Source: Microtetraspora glauca (GTDB lineage: Bacteria > Actinomycetota > Actinomycetes > Streptomycetales > Streptomycetaceae). From it: DNA of 64,000 nt. The position numbers and the translations under genes are program-made. Positions 1-11,893 of the stretch are shown one piece after another. The stretch is from contig JOFO01000005.1 in NCBI GenBank assembly GCA_000721275.1, forward strand, positions 1 to 64,000, written 5' to 3'. A model generated the notes under the pieces. That model saw nothing but the letters and a program-made list of their open reading frames with translations, made no database searches and had not been told where the DNA came from. Position 1 is the stretch's first letter, and the number at the start of each line of letters is the position of its first letter.

Positions 1-1
1 C

Positions 2-793
2 GCCCCCTACGCACCGCCGCCCGCGCCCCCGGCCCCCGTACCGGGCTTCGCGCCCCCGGCAGCCGCGCCGGGCGCCGTGCCCCCGCAGCAGCCGGCGCCG
101 CCGCAGGACGACACGTGGGCGTACGGGCCGGTGTTCACCCCGTACGTCGAGACCGGGCGCGACAACGACGTGATCACCGTCGACGGACTGCCGCCCGGCC
201 CCGTCGTCGTCGAACTGGAGGTGCCCGACGCCGGCTACACCGGCCTCGACGTCCTCGACAAGCGCAACAAGGAGCAGGACAACCTCGTCAACAGCACCGA
301 GGACCACTACGTCGGGCGGCTGCTCACCACCGTCCCCAAGAGCGGCACCCTCCGGCTCCGGCTCCAGGCCGACGGCCGCTGGCGGATCGTGGTCTCGCCG
401 CTCGCCTCGGCCCGCCGGCTGACCGAGCGGGAGCAGGAGTTCCGGGGCCCCGACGTGCTGCTGCACACCGGCGGCGTCGCCGACCTGGCGATCCACTACC
501 GCGGCGACTCCAACCTCATCGTCAACCTCTTCGAACTCGCCGGGCACGAGGACCACGCCGAGCTCCCGGACGACGACAACGTGGTCAACGAGATCGGCCG
601 CCGGACCGAGAAGGTGCCGCTGCCCGAGGGGCCGCTCGTCGTCCAGTTCGAGCACGCGGACGGCCCGTGGACCGCCCGGCTCAAGCGCGTCCAGCCGCGC
701 ACCGGCCCGCTCTTCCCGGACGGCACGCCCGCGAACCCCTGGCAGGCGCCGCCGCCCGCCGCCGACCGCAGGGGCTGGTTCCACCGCCGCTGA
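2..793 (+). CDS. Repeat-containing protein of unknown function (5' end outside window)
   Basis: The reading frame is open from the first bases of the window and runs through a Pro/Ala-rich stretch, so the true start lies upstream. A GTG at 77 is an in-frame alternative start but has no clear ribosome binding site. After the low-complexity linker come two related beta-rich units of about 80-90 residues, each ending in a similar strand (a 'GRWRIVVSPL' region, then a 'GPWTARLKRV' region) and each containing an 'N-x-V-N' acidic segment. No signal peptide, membrane segment or catalytic motif is visible in the part present. I do not recognise the family. The Pro-rich linker suggests that another domain lies upstream. 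It converges with the ROK regulator across 22 bp. Confidence 0.7.
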   Translation, partial: APYAPPPAPPAPVPGFAPPAAAPGAVPPQQPAPPQDDTWAYGPVFTPYVETGRDNDVITVDGLPPGPVVVELEVPDAGYTGLDVLDKRNKEQDNLVNSTEDHYVGRLLTTVPKSGTLRLRLQADGRWRIVVSPLASARRLTEREQEFRGPDVLLHTGGVADLAIHYRGDSNLIVNLFELAGHEDHAELPDDDNVVNEIGRRTEKVPLPEGPLVVQFEHADGPWTARLKRVQPRTGPLFPDGTPANPWQAPPPAADRRGWFHRR

Positions 794-815
794 GCCGACG
801 CCGGCCGAGCGGACG

Positions 816-2054
816 TCAGAGGACGGGGCCGCCGCCCACCGGCGGCGGCCCGCCGAAGACCTCGTCCCGGGCGGCCGTCAGCGCCAGGTCGAGCGCGCCG
901 GCCAGCACCGGGTTCCCGGCCACCTCCGACAGGCGGATCACGGCCCGCGAGTGGGAGAGGACCCGCAGCTCGCGCTCGACCAGCGCGCGCAGCGGCTCGC
1001 CGCCCGCGGCGCACAGCCGCCCCGCGAGGACGACGAGCCCGGGGTCCACGACCGTGACGATCGACGCGAGACCCGCCGCGAGCCGGGCCGCCACCCGCCC
1101 GAGCCCCGCCCGCGCCGCCTCCGCACCGGACGCCTCCGCCGCACCCGCCGCACCCTCGTACCCGGCCCGGCGCACCGCCTCCGCGACCGTCTCCGCGAAG
1201 TCGGCGCCCGGCACCCCGTGGGCGTGCAGCAGGTCCCGTACGGCGTCCCCGCCCGCCAGCTCCTGGTAGCCGTGACGGCCGTACGGGCCGCCGGCCTCGC
1301 GGGCCGTCGGCGCGCCGGGCAGCGGCAGGTAGCCGACCTCGCCCGCGCCGCCGAAGTGGCCGCGGTGCAGCCGCCCGTCGAGGACGAGCGCCGCGCCCAG
1401 CCCCTCGTCCGCCCACAGCAGGACGAAGTCCCGGCAGTCGGCCGCCGCGTGCGCCCGCTCGGCGACGGCCGCGAGGTTCACGTCGTTCTCGATCCGGACC
1501 GGCAGCCCGAGCTCCGCGCCGAGCGTCCGCTCCACGTCCACGAAGAACCAGGCCGCCATGTCCTCCTCGCTGGCGTGGGCCAGCCGGCCGGTCGTCGGGT
1601 CCACCGCGCCCTGCACGCCGACCACCACCCGCCGCGGCGGCTCCGGCGTCGGCACCCGGCCGAGCGCCGCGCGCAGCGCCGCCACCAACGCCTCCCGGCC
1701 GGCCGAGGCCGGCGGTGGCGCCTCCGCCTCGCCGAGCACCGCGCCGGTGACGTCGGCCGTCCGCACCGCGATCCACTCCGGCGTCACGTCCACGGCCGTC
1801 GCGTAGGCCGCCGCCGGATTGACCCGGTACGTCTCCGGGACGCGGCCCGGCAGGCCGGTGCGCAGCCCGTTGCCGACCACCAGGCCCGCCTCCTCCAGCC
1901 GGGCCAGGACCTGCGAGGCGGTCGGCTTGGACAGGCCGGTGAGGCGGCTGATCTCGGGGCGGGTCAGCGGTCCCTGACGGAGCAGCAGGTGGAGGGCGGC
2001 GCGGTCGTTGACCGCCCGGACCAGTCCGGGGGTGCCGCGGACGAGCTCGCTCAA
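816..2054 (-). CDS. ROK family transcriptional regulator
   Basis: The protein has an N-terminal winged helix-turn-helix (about residues 20-60, with 'LTRPEISRLTGLSKPTASQVLARLEEAGL') joined to a ROK sugar-kinase-like domain that keeps the 'IENDVNLAA' segment. The ATP-binding DxGxT motif is degraded to 'DVTPEW', and the Cys-rich zinc motif of ROK proteins is replaced by a stretch without cysteines ('YGRHGYQE'). This favours a DNA-binding regulator over a sugar kinase. ROK regulators usually respond to sugars or sugar phosphates; no sugar operon lies next to it, so the ligand is unknown. I chose the TTG at 2054 because GGAGGG precedes it and the conserved sequence begins there. The frame stays open to an ATG at 2222, which would overlap the divergent gene. 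Confidence 0.85.
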   Translation of the reverse strand: MSELVRGTPGLVRAVNDRAALHLLLRQGPLTRPEISRLTGLSKPTASQVLARLEEAGLVVGNGLRTGLPGRVPETYRVNPAAAYATAVDVTPEWIAVRTADVTGAVLGEAEAPPPASAGREALVAALRAALGRVPTPEPPRRVVVGVQGAVDPTTGRLAHASEEDMAAWFFVDVERTLGAELGLPVRIENDVNLAAVAERAHAAADCRDFVLLWADEGLGAALVLDGRLHRGHFGGAGEVGYLPLPGAPTAREAGGPYGRHGYQELAGGDAVRDLLHAHGVPGADFAETVAEAVRRAGYEGAAGAAEASGAEAARAGLGRVAARLAAGLASIVTVVDPGLVVLAGRLCAAGGEPLRALVERELRVLSHSRAVIRLSEVAGNPVLAGALDLALTAARDEVFGGPPPVGGGPVL

Positions 2055-2212
2055 CTGCCCTCCGCAACGCGCGTCGGCCTCGGTCGGGACGATCAGCCTA
2101 CAGCGCGGCCCCGGGCCCGTGGGCCGGTCCGGCGGGCGGGGCGCCGTGGCCCGTTCGGAGGACGCCGGGGCCCGTCGCGTGTCCCTCCGGCGGAACGTTC
2201 CGTTGTGGGGGC

Positions 2213-2512
2213 GTGACCTCATCTCGACGCATCTCCTCGGTCCTCGCCGTCGCCGCCGCGTTCTCGTGCCTCGGCGGTGCCGCCACTCAGGCCGCCGCCG
2301 CTCCGGCGGGGCCGCTCGGACCCCCGATCAGCCCGATCGCCGAACTCGACGGCCTCGCCACCACCGGCATGACGGACGAGGCCCGCGCCGGCTACCCCGG
2401 CGTCCGCGAGCAGCTCGGCGGACTGAGCCGCATCAACGAACTCCACCAGCTCCACCAGCTCACCGACCAGGCGGCGCCCGTCCTGGGCGTGCTGCCCGAG
2501 ATCTCCACCTGA
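2213..2512 (+). CDS. Small secreted protein of unknown function
   Basis: This 99-residue protein starts at a GTG and opens with a short basic segment (SSRR), then a hydrophobic Ala-rich stretch and an Ala-x-Ala type site near residues 27-30, a typical Sec signal peptide. The mature part is about 70 residues, has no cysteines, and contains a small 'ELHQLHQLTDQ' repeat that could form an amphipathic helix. Small secreted proteins of this kind are common in Streptomyces and mostly uncharacterised; no function can be assigned. It diverges from the ROK regulator gene and ends just before a strong double hairpin that separates it from katG. Confidence 0.7.
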   Translation: MTSSRRISSVLAVAAAFSCLGGAATQAAAAPAGPLGPPISPIAELDGLATTGMTDEARAGYPGVREQLGGLSRINELHQLHQLTDQAAPVLGVLPEIST

Positions 2513-2548
2513 CCCACCGCCCCTCCGGGGAATCCGCCCCTGGGGAAT

Positions 2549-2614
2549 CCGGCGCCCGGACGGCCGCACCGGCGCCCGTCCGGGCGCCGGTCCGTGTCCC
2601 CGGGGACACGGACC
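2549..2614. terminator. Double hairpin terminator between convergent genes
   Basis: Two perfect inverted repeats sit between the small secreted protein gene and katG. The first has 15-bp arms at 2549-2563 and 2576-2590. The second is an uninterrupted palindrome at 2589-2614 with 13-bp arms. Neither is followed by a T run, which is normal for Streptomyces terminators. The symmetry suggests that both directions are served. Confidence 0.7.
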
Positions 2615-2629
2615 GGCCGGCCGGGTGGG

Positions 2630-6128
<3,499 letters not shown>

Positions 6129-6308
6129 GACTGCCTCCTGCGGGGCCGGCGGCGCGGCACCGGACGCCGCGCGCGCAGAGCGCGGCTTCCCCGGAAGGTC
6201 CTCCCGCATGCCCCGCCCGGTGCGGCGGACCGGATGCGGGCGCCCGCCCCGGGTTGAGGGCCCGGAGAACCGTTTCTACGCTGGGGCGGGGGAGACGGGA
6301 GGGTGCCC

Positions 6309-7124
6309 ATGGGCGCCGTCGTCGTGCACCGCGCCGTCCTCGGCGGCGGACGGCCGACGCTTCCGTACGCGGAGGCGGGCCGCGCCGGCAGCGGGCCCCC
6401 GGCCGTCCTCGTCCACGGGTACGCCGACTCCTGGTGGAGCTTCGAACCGGTGCTCCGGTCCCTGCCGTCCGCGGTGCACGCCTACGCGCCGACCCAGCGC
6501 GGCCACGGCGACGCGGACAAGCCGGCGGAGGGATACCTCCCGGACGACTTCGCCGACGACCTCGTCGCCCTCCTCGACCACCTCGGCGTCGAACGGGCCG
6601 TCCTCGTCGGCGGCTCCAGCGGCGGCGTCCCGGCCCGGATCGTCGCCGGCCGGCGCCCCGACCGGGTCGCCGGCCTCGTCCTGCTCGGTGTCCCGGCCGT
6701 GCTCGCCGGCAAACCCGGCGTCACGGAGATGTGGGAGACCGTCCGGACCCTGGAGGACCCGGTCGGCCGGGAGTTCGCCGCCGCGTTCACCCGCGGGCTC
6801 GCCGCCGGCCGGGTGGCGCCCGGCCTCCTGGAGACCATGGTCGACGAGAACCTGAAGGTCCCGGCCCGCGTCTGGCGCGAGACCCTGCGCGGCCTCCTGG
6901 AGACCGACCTCGCGGCCACGCTCACCGGGATCCTCGTGCCCACCCTGGTCGTCTGGGGCGACCGCGACCCGCTGCTCACCCGTTCGGACCAACAGCTGAT
7001 CCTCGACGCCGTCCCCGACTCCCGGCTCCTCGTCCACGAGGGCGCCGGACACCTCCTGTACGCGGAGACCCCGGAGCGCGTCGCCCGCGAACTCGCCGCC
7101 TTCACCGCCGCGCTGAGCCGCTGA
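6309..7124 (+). CDS. Alpha/beta hydrolase
   Basis: This 271-residue protein has a classic alpha/beta hydrolase fold. The oxyanion-hole segment is 'VLVHGYADSWWSFEPV', the nucleophile elbow 'GGSSGG' supplies Ser, the acid is Asp in 'WGDRDPLL', and the catalytic His is in 'EGAGHLLYAETPE'. The sequence resembles epoxide hydrolase, haloperoxidase and esterase-type members, but none of these can be chosen from the motifs alone. ATG 6309 is preferred because GGGAGGG lies five bases upstream; a GTG at 6303 overlaps that site. No signal peptide is present, so it should be cytoplasmic. The ABC exporter gene follows on the same strand after 105 bp. Confidence 0.9.
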   Translation: MGAVVVHRAVLGGGRPTLPYAEAGRAGSGPPAVLVHGYADSWWSFEPVLRSLPSAVHAYAPTQRGHGDADKPAEGYLPDDFADDLVALLDHLGVERAVLVGGSSGGVPARIVAGRRPDRVAGLVLLGVPAVLAGKPGVTEMWETVRTLEDPVGREFAAAFTRGLAAGRVAPGLLETMVDENLKVPARVWRETLRGLLETDLAATLTGILVPTLVVWGDRDPLLTRSDQQLILDAVPDSRLLVHEGAGHLLYAETPERVARELAAFTAALSR

Positions 7125-7229
7125 CCGTACCGGAACCGGCCGCGCCGCCCGGAAAATCCGTGGACCGGCAGGTCCGTCCTCCGCCACACTCCGTCACCGT
7201 ATGCGCCGGAACGACGACGGAAGGTCGCG

Positions 7230-9062
7230 ATGGGAACACCAGAACAACCCAGCGGCGGGCCGGGCGCGGGCCCCGTCCGCCTCGCACTCCGCCATTACGG
7301 GGGAGAACTGCTGCGGCTGCGGTGGGTCGCCGCCCCCGCGCTGCTGCTCCCGGCCCTCGGGAACATCGGCATCCTCTACCTCGCCCCCCTCATCGTCGCC
7401 AAGCTCGTCGGCCAGGTCGCCGACGACGGCTCGGCCACCCTCGACGCGGTCCTGCCCTACGCCCTCGCCTTCGCCGGCGTCATGCTCCTCGGCGAGGCCC
7501 TGTGGCGGATCGGACTCCACTGCCTCAACCGGCTCGACGCCCGCGGCATCGAGCACCTCTACGTCGTCGGCATGGACGAACTCCTCGCCAAGGACGCCAC
7601 GTTCTTCCACGACAACTTCGCCGGCTCCCTCACCAAACGGGTCATCAGCTTCGCCGCCCGCTTCGAGGAGTTCGCCGACACCCTCGTCTTCCAGATCATG
7701 GGCCGCATGGTCCCGCTGCTGTTCGCCGCGGTCATCCTGTGGCAGTACGACCCGCTGCTCGTCGTCGGACTGTTCGTCATGATCACGGTCACCGCCGTCT
7801 GCGTGGTGCCGCTGATCCGCCGCCGGCAGCTCATCGTCGCCGAGCGCGAGGAGGCCATCGCCCGGGTCTCCGGGCACGTCTCCGACGTGATGGCGAACAT
7901 GGACACCGTCCGCGCCTTCGCCGCCGAGGAGCGGGAGGCCGCCGAACACCGGTCCCGCGTCGCCGAATCGCGCCGGATCACCCTGCGCTCCTGGGACTAC
8001 GGCAACCTGCGCATCGACACCCTCGTCGCGCCGCTCTCCGTCGTCACCAACGTGCTCGGCCTGGTCCTCGCCCTGACGCTCGGGGCGGGCGAGCGGGGCG
8101 TGGAGGCGATCATCGTGGCGTTCACGTACTACGCCAACGCCACCCGGATCATGTTCGAGTTCAACCAGATCTACCGGCGCCTCGAAAGCTCCATGACGGA
8201 GGCCGCCCAGTTCACCGCGCTCCTCCTCGAACCGCCGACCGTCGTGGACCCGCCCGCGCCCGAGCCGCTCGCCGGCCCGGCCGGCCACGTCCGCTTCGAG
8301 AACGTGCACTTCGCCCACCGGGGCGCGAAGCCGCTGTTCGAAGGGCTCGACCTGGACGTGCCCAGCGGCACCAAGGTCGGCTTCGTCGGCCGGTCCGGCG
8401 GCGGCAAGACCACCCTCACCCGGCTGCTGCTGCGGATGACCGACGTCGACGCCGGCCGGATCCTGATCGGCGGTCAGGACATCAGCCGCATGCGCCAGTC
8501 CGACCTGCGCGGCCTCATCGCCTCCGTACCACAGGATCCGGCCATGTTCCACCGCAGCCTGCGGGAGAACATCGCCTTCGCCCGGCCCGGCGCCACCGAG
8601 GCCGAGATCCGCAGGGCCGCCGAGGCCGCCCACGTCACGGAGTTCGCCGACGCGCTGCCCGACGGCTTCGACACCCTGGTCGGGGAGCGCGGGGTGAAGC
8701 TCTCCGGCGGCCAGCGGCAGCGTGTCGCGCTGGCCCGGGCGATCCTCCGGGACGCGCCGATCCTCCTCCTCGACGAGGCGACCAGCGCCCTCGACTCCGA
8801 GAGCGAACTCCTCGTCCAGGACGCCCTGTGGCGCCTGATGGAGGGCAGGACCGCGCTCGTCGTGGCCCACCGGCTCTCCACCGTCGCGGGCATGGACCGG
8901 CTCGTCGTCCTCGACCGCGGCCGGATCGTCGAGCAGGGCGACCACCACCAACTCCTCGCCGCCGACGGGGCGTACGCCAAGCTCTGGCAGCACCAGTCGG
9001 GCGGCTTCCTCGACGACGCCGCGCCCGAGCGGACCGCACCCGAGGCCACCATGACGCACTGA
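7230..9062 (+). CDS. ABC transporter, fused permease and ATPase
   Basis: This is a half-transporter of 610 residues: six predicted membrane helices in the first 330 residues, then an ATPase domain. Walker A is 'GRSGGGKTT' (387-395), the signature is 'LSGGQRQR' (491-498), Walker B is 'ILLLDEATS' (511-519), and the switch His is in 'VVAHRLS'. The architecture is that of a type IV (exporter-type) transporter that works as a homodimer, or as a heterodimer with a partner not found here. The substrate is unknown; lipids, peptides and drugs are all possible. The ATG at 7230 has GGAAGG upstream. A hairpin terminator follows the stop codon. Confidence 0.95.
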   Translation: MGTPEQPSGGPGAGPVRLALRHYGGELLRLRWVAAPALLLPALGNIGILYLAPLIVAKLVGQVADDGSATLDAVLPYALAFAGVMLLGEALWRIGLHCLNRLDARGIEHLYVVGMDELLAKDATFFHDNFAGSLTKRVISFAARFEEFADTLVFQIMGRMVPLLFAAVILWQYDPLLVVGLFVMITVTAVCVVPLIRRRQLIVAEREEAIARVSGHVSDVMANMDTVRAFAAEEREAAEHRSRVAESRRITLRSWDYGNLRIDTLVAPLSVVTNVLGLVLALTLGAGERGVEAIIVAFTYYANATRIMFEFNQIYRRLESSMTEAAQFTALLLEPPTVVDPPAPEPLAGPAGHVRFENVHFAHRGAKPLFEGLDLDVPSGTKVGFVGRSGGGKTTLTRLLLRMTDVDAGRILIGGQDISRMRQSDLRGLIASVPQDPAMFHRSLRENIAFARPGATEAEIRRAAEAAHVTEFADALPDGFDTLVGERGVKLSGGQRQRVALARAILRDAPILLLDEATSALDSESELLVQDALWRLMEGRTALVVAHRLSTVAGMDRLVVLDRGRIVEQGDHHQLLAADGAYAKLWQHQSGGFLDDAAPERTAPEATMTH

Positions 9063-9078
9063 CCCGCACACCCGGCCC

Positions 9079-9107
9079 GACCAGCGGGTTCGCCGGACCC
9101 GCCGGTC
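9079..9107 (+). terminator. Hairpin terminator after ABC transporter gene
   Basis: An inverted repeat begins 16 bp after the ABC transporter stop codon: arms GACC-a-GCGGGT (9079-9089) and ACCCGC-c-GGTC (9097-9107), with one internal mismatch and a 7-base loop. Confidence 0.55.
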
Positions 9108-9250
9108 CGGGCGGCTGCGGGCCGTGCGGGTGCGGACACGGTCCGCGTCTGCCAGCCTGGTGCTTGCGTGCCGGCACAACGCCTTGACGGAAACCGCCCG
9201 TCCCCCCGCCCCCGGGCGGCGGGGACGGCGTACGACGGAAGGAGGCGGTC

Positions 9251-9526
9251 ATGCTCATCGGCCACGCCTTCGAGGAAGGCGTCCTGCACCTGTCGCTCCC
9301 CGGCGACCTCTCCCTCACCAGCCGCTCCGCGGCCGACCTGGAGGCCGAGGCCCTGGCCCTCGCCCACCGTCCCCGGCACGTCCGGGTCCAGCTCTCCACC
9401 GCCGACCCCAGCCCCGCCTCGCTCAGCGTGCTCTCCAAGGTGCGCCGCTTCTGCGAGAACGTCCGGATACCCCTCACCGTCGTCGGCCCCGTCGCCGTGG
9501 CCGCCGCCCCACCCCGTCACGAATGA
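9251..9526 (+). CDS. Small STAS-like protein of unknown function
   Basis: This 91-residue protein begins after a strong GGAAGGAGG site. Its pattern of short strands and helices ('GVLHLSLPGDLSLTSRSAADLEAEALALA', then 'VRVQLSTADPSPASLSVLSKVRRFCEN', then 'IPLTVVGPV') resembles a shortened STAS or anti-sigma-antagonist-like fold. The conserved phosphorylatable Ser of true anti-anti-sigma factors is not obvious, although 'DPSPASLSVL' occupies the matching place. It could be a partner in the partner-switching networks that also use SpoIIE phosphatases such as those at 17.5-20.6 kb, but that is inference. A terminator follows closely, so it looks monocistronic. Confidence 0.6.
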   Translation: MLIGHAFEEGVLHLSLPGDLSLTSRSAADLEAEALALAHRPRHVRVQLSTADPSPASLSVLSKVRRFCENVRIPLTVVGPVAVAAAPPRHE

Positions 9527-9531
9527 CCCCG

Positions 9532-9556
9532 GCCCCCGGCGCCCGCCGCCGGGGGC
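9532..9556 (+). terminator. Hairpin terminator
   Basis: A perfect 9-bp stem (9532-9540 with 9548-9556, 7-base loop) lies 6 bp after the stop of the STAS-like gene and is followed by TT. Confidence 0.65.
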
Positions 9557-9616
9557 TTCCCGCCCGGACCGCCGCCGCGCCGTTTACGACCGCGCGGCCC
9601 CGGCAAGGCGCCGCGC

Positions 9617-10588
9617 ATGACGAATTTCGGCTACACGATGATGACCGAGCAGGCGGGCCCCCGTGAGCTCGTCGACCACGTGGTCGAGGCCGAACGCGTC
9701 GGCTTCGACTTCTCCGTGATCTCCGACCACTCGTTCCCCTGGCTCGACGCCCAGGGACACGCCCCGTACGCGTGGAGCGTGCTGGGCGCCGCCGCCCAGG
9801 CCACCAGCCGCATCCCGCTGATGACCTTCGTGACCTGCCCGACCTTCCGCTACCACCCGGCCGTCGTCGCCCAGAAGGCCGCGACGCTCCAGCTCCTCTC
9901 GGAGGGCCGGTTCCGGCTCGGCCTCGGGTCCGGCGAGAACCTCAACGAGCACATCACCGGAGAGGGCTGGCCCACCGCCCGGGTCCGCCTGGAACGCCTG
10001 GAGGAGGCCGTGGACATCATCCGCGCCCTCTTCACCGGCGAGTACGTGAACCACCACGGGCGCCACTACGACGTGACCGCCGCCCGCCTCTGGGACCTGC
10101 CCGACCAGCCGCCGCCGATCGGGATCGCCGCCTCAGGCCCCCGCTCCAGCGCGCTCGCCGGCCGCCGCGGCGACCTGCTCGTCGCCGTCGAACCGCGCCG
10201 CGACCTCACCGAGGACTTCGACCGGCACGGCGGCACCGGGAAGCCCCGGATCGGCCAGCTCGCGATCTGCTACGACACCGACCGCGACGCCGCCGTCGCC
10301 CGCGCCCACGAGCAGTTCCGCTGGTCGCTCGGCGGCTGGCGGGTCAACCCGGAGCTGCCGCTGCCGAAGAGCTTCGACCAGGCGTCCGGGCACCTCACGC
10401 CCGAGGACGTGGCCGAGGCGATCCCCTGCGGCGACGACCCCGACGCGGTCGTGAAGGCCGCCGACGCCTACCGGGAGGCCGGCTTCACCGACCTCGCCCT
10501 CGTCCAGATCGGCGGCGGCCACCAGGAGCCCTTCCTGGAATGGGCCCGCACCACCCTGCTGCCCGCCCTGCGCGCCTCCGACGGCTGA
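9617..10588 (+). CDS. LLM-class F420-dependent oxidoreductase
   Basis: This 323-residue protein is a bacterial luciferase-like TIM barrel. It shows the F420 subgroup signatures near the N terminus ('VGFDFSVISDHSFPWLDAQGHAPYAWSVLGA') and the conserved 'RFRLGLGSGENLNEHITGEGWP' segment, which resembles F420-dependent glucose-6-phosphate dehydrogenases and related reductases. It should use reduced or oxidised coenzyme F420 in the cytoplasm; the substrate is unknown. The start is the ATG at 9617 with a weak AAGG upstream. It appears to be a single-gene unit, with a lipoprotein gene 107 bp downstream. Confidence 0.9.
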   Translation: MTNFGYTMMTEQAGPRELVDHVVEAERVGFDFSVISDHSFPWLDAQGHAPYAWSVLGAAAQATSRIPLMTFVTCPTFRYHPAVVAQKAATLQLLSEGRFRLGLGSGENLNEHITGEGWPTARVRLERLEEAVDIIRALFTGEYVNHHGRHYDVTAARLWDLPDQPPPIGIAASGPRSSALAGRRGDLLVAVEPRRDLTEDFDRHGGTGKPRIGQLAICYDTDRDAAVARAHEQFRWSLGGWRVNPELPLPKSFDQASGHLTPEDVAEAIPCGDDPDAVVKAADAYREAGFTDLALVQIGGGHQEPFLEWARTTLLPALRASDG

Positions 10589-10695
10589 CGGCGCCCCCCG
10601 GCCGCCGGACGGGCGTCCTTCCCCGGGATGCGGGCCGCCGGGCCCTGCCGTTGACTGGGCCCGACGACCGCACGCGAGCCGAGGGAGACCACGAC

Positions 10696-11184
10696 ATGAC
10701 CGGACGCTGGGTACGGGGCGCCGCCGGCGGCCTGCTGGCCGGAGCCGTGCTGCTGACCACGGCCGCCTGCTCGGACGACGGCGACAACCCCGTCTCGGGG
10801 GCCGTCAGCGAGGCCGCCTCGGCCGTCGCCTCCGCCGCCGAGGGCGTCTCGGACGCCGCCCGGCAGGCCGCCGACAAGGCCGAGAAGCAGCTGTCCGAGA
10901 TCAAGAACGGCGTCGACGCCAAGGACGACGTCACCCTCGGTGAGGTGGCCACCGACGCCGACGGCCGCACCACCGTCCCCGTCACCGTGGACAACAAGGA
11001 CGACAAGACCCGGTCCTTCGCGGTCCAGGTGCAGTTCAAGGACGGCGACGACAAGGTCGTCGACACCGTCGTCGTCACCCTTTCCGACGTGCCGGCCGGC
11101 AAGCCGGGCGACGGCACCGCCCGCAGCACCCACAAGCTCTCCGGCACCGTCACCCCCTCGGTCGGCACCGCCCTGCGCTACTGA
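10696..11184 (+). CDS. Lipoprotein of unknown function
   Basis: This 162-residue protein has a lipoprotein signal peptide ending in a lipobox-like 'TTAAC' (Cys25). A Ser/Ala-rich helical spacer follows ('AVSEAASAVASAAEGVSDAARQAADKAEKQ'), which could extend the protein from the membrane. The C-terminal 80 residues look like a beta-sandwich of the FxLYD or extracellular Ig-like kind ('TTVPVTVDNKDDKTRSFAVQVQFKDGDDKVVDTVVV'). It is expected on the outer face of the cytoplasmic membrane. The ATG at 10696 follows GAGGGAGA; the long open frame upstream is a shadow of the previous gene. No partner is evident. Confidence 0.8.
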   Translation: MTGRWVRGAAGGLLAGAVLLTTAACSDDGDNPVSGAVSEAASAVASAAEGVSDAARQAADKAEKQLSEIKNGVDAKDDVTLGEVATDADGRTTVPVTVDNKDDKTRSFAVQVQFKDGDDKVVDTVVVTLSDVPAGKPGDGTARSTHKLSGTVTPSVGTALRY

Positions 11185-11250
11185 CCCGGCGCAGGCCCGC
11201 CGCCGGGAAAACCGGTACCGTCCGGCCCGCCGAGCGCCCAGACTCGCCCC

Positions 11251-11868
11251 ATGACCGACATGGACGCCTTCCGGGCCGAGGTCGCCGCCTGGGCGGCCGG
11301 CGGACCCGGCGACCCCGCGCGCGAGCGCGCCGCCCGCCTCCCCGTCCGCACCGCCGTGCTCCTCGAAGGGCGCAGCGACGTCGCCGCGGTCGAGGCGCTG
11401 GCCGCCCGCCGGGGCCGCGACCTCGCCGCCGAGGGCGTCTGCGTGCTGTCCATGAACGGCGCCACCAACGCCGCCCGGCACGCCCGGCTGCTCGGCCCGC
11501 CCGGCCTCGGCCTGCGCCTCACCGGCCTCTGCGACGACGCCGAACGCGCCCACTACGCGCGCGGCCTCGCGGACGCGGGGGCGGACCCGGACGCCTTCTT
11601 CGTCTGCGTCGCCGACCTGGAGGACGAACTGATCCGCGCGCTCGGCGTGGCGCGGGTCGAGGAGCTGGTGCACGCCGAGGGCGAGGGCCGCGCCCTGCGC
11701 ACCTTCCTCAGCCAGCCCGCCCAGCGCGACCGCAGCCCTCTGCTGCGGATGCGCCGCTTCCTCGGTACGACGGCCGGACGCAAGATCCGCTACGGGCGCG
11801 TGCTCACCGAGGCACTGGACCCGGCCCGCGTGCCCGCACCCCTGGACGGCCTGCTCGCCTCCCTCTGA
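11251..11868 (+). CDS. Stand-alone TOPRIM domain protein (OLD-like)
   Basis: The 205-residue protein is essentially one TOPRIM domain. The glutamate motif is 'AVLLEGRSDVAAVEALAARRG' and the acidic DxD-type motif is 'VADLEDELIRALG'. A basic C-terminal part ('LLRMRRFLGTTAGRKIRYGRVL') could contact nucleic acid. In OLD-family nucleases this TOPRIM follows an ABC-type ATPase domain; here no ATPase is fused or adjacent. It may be a free-standing nuclease or nucleotidyl-transfer domain, or it may bind a distant partner. The ATG at 11251 is used; no strong Shine-Dalgarno sequence is seen. It converges with the TetR regulator gene. Confidence 0.8.
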   Translation: MTDMDAFRAEVAAWAAGGPGDPARERAARLPVRTAVLLEGRSDVAAVEALAARRGRDLAAEGVCVLSMNGATNAARHARLLGPPGLGLRLTGLCDDAERAHYARGLADAGADPDAFFVCVADLEDELIRALGVARVEELVHAEGEGRALRTFLSQPAQRDRSPLLRMRRFLGTTAGRKIRYGRVLTEALDPARVPAPLDGLLASL

Positions 11869-11893
11869 CGCGCCCTGTGCTTCAGGCGGGTCA
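11866..11893. terminator. Bidirectional hairpin containing both stop codons
   Basis: Arms TGACGCGCC (11866-11874) and GGCGGGTCA (11885-11893) pair at 8 of 9 positions around a 10-base loop. The TGA of the TOPRIM gene is in the left arm and the TGA of the TetR gene is in the right arm. Confidence 0.45.

Noticed and set aside
6309..9062. Hydrolase plus ABC exporter as a biosynthetic or resistance cassette
   Set aside because: The two genes are 105 bp apart with separate ribosome binding sites, and no biosynthetic enzyme flanks them, so the link is not supported.
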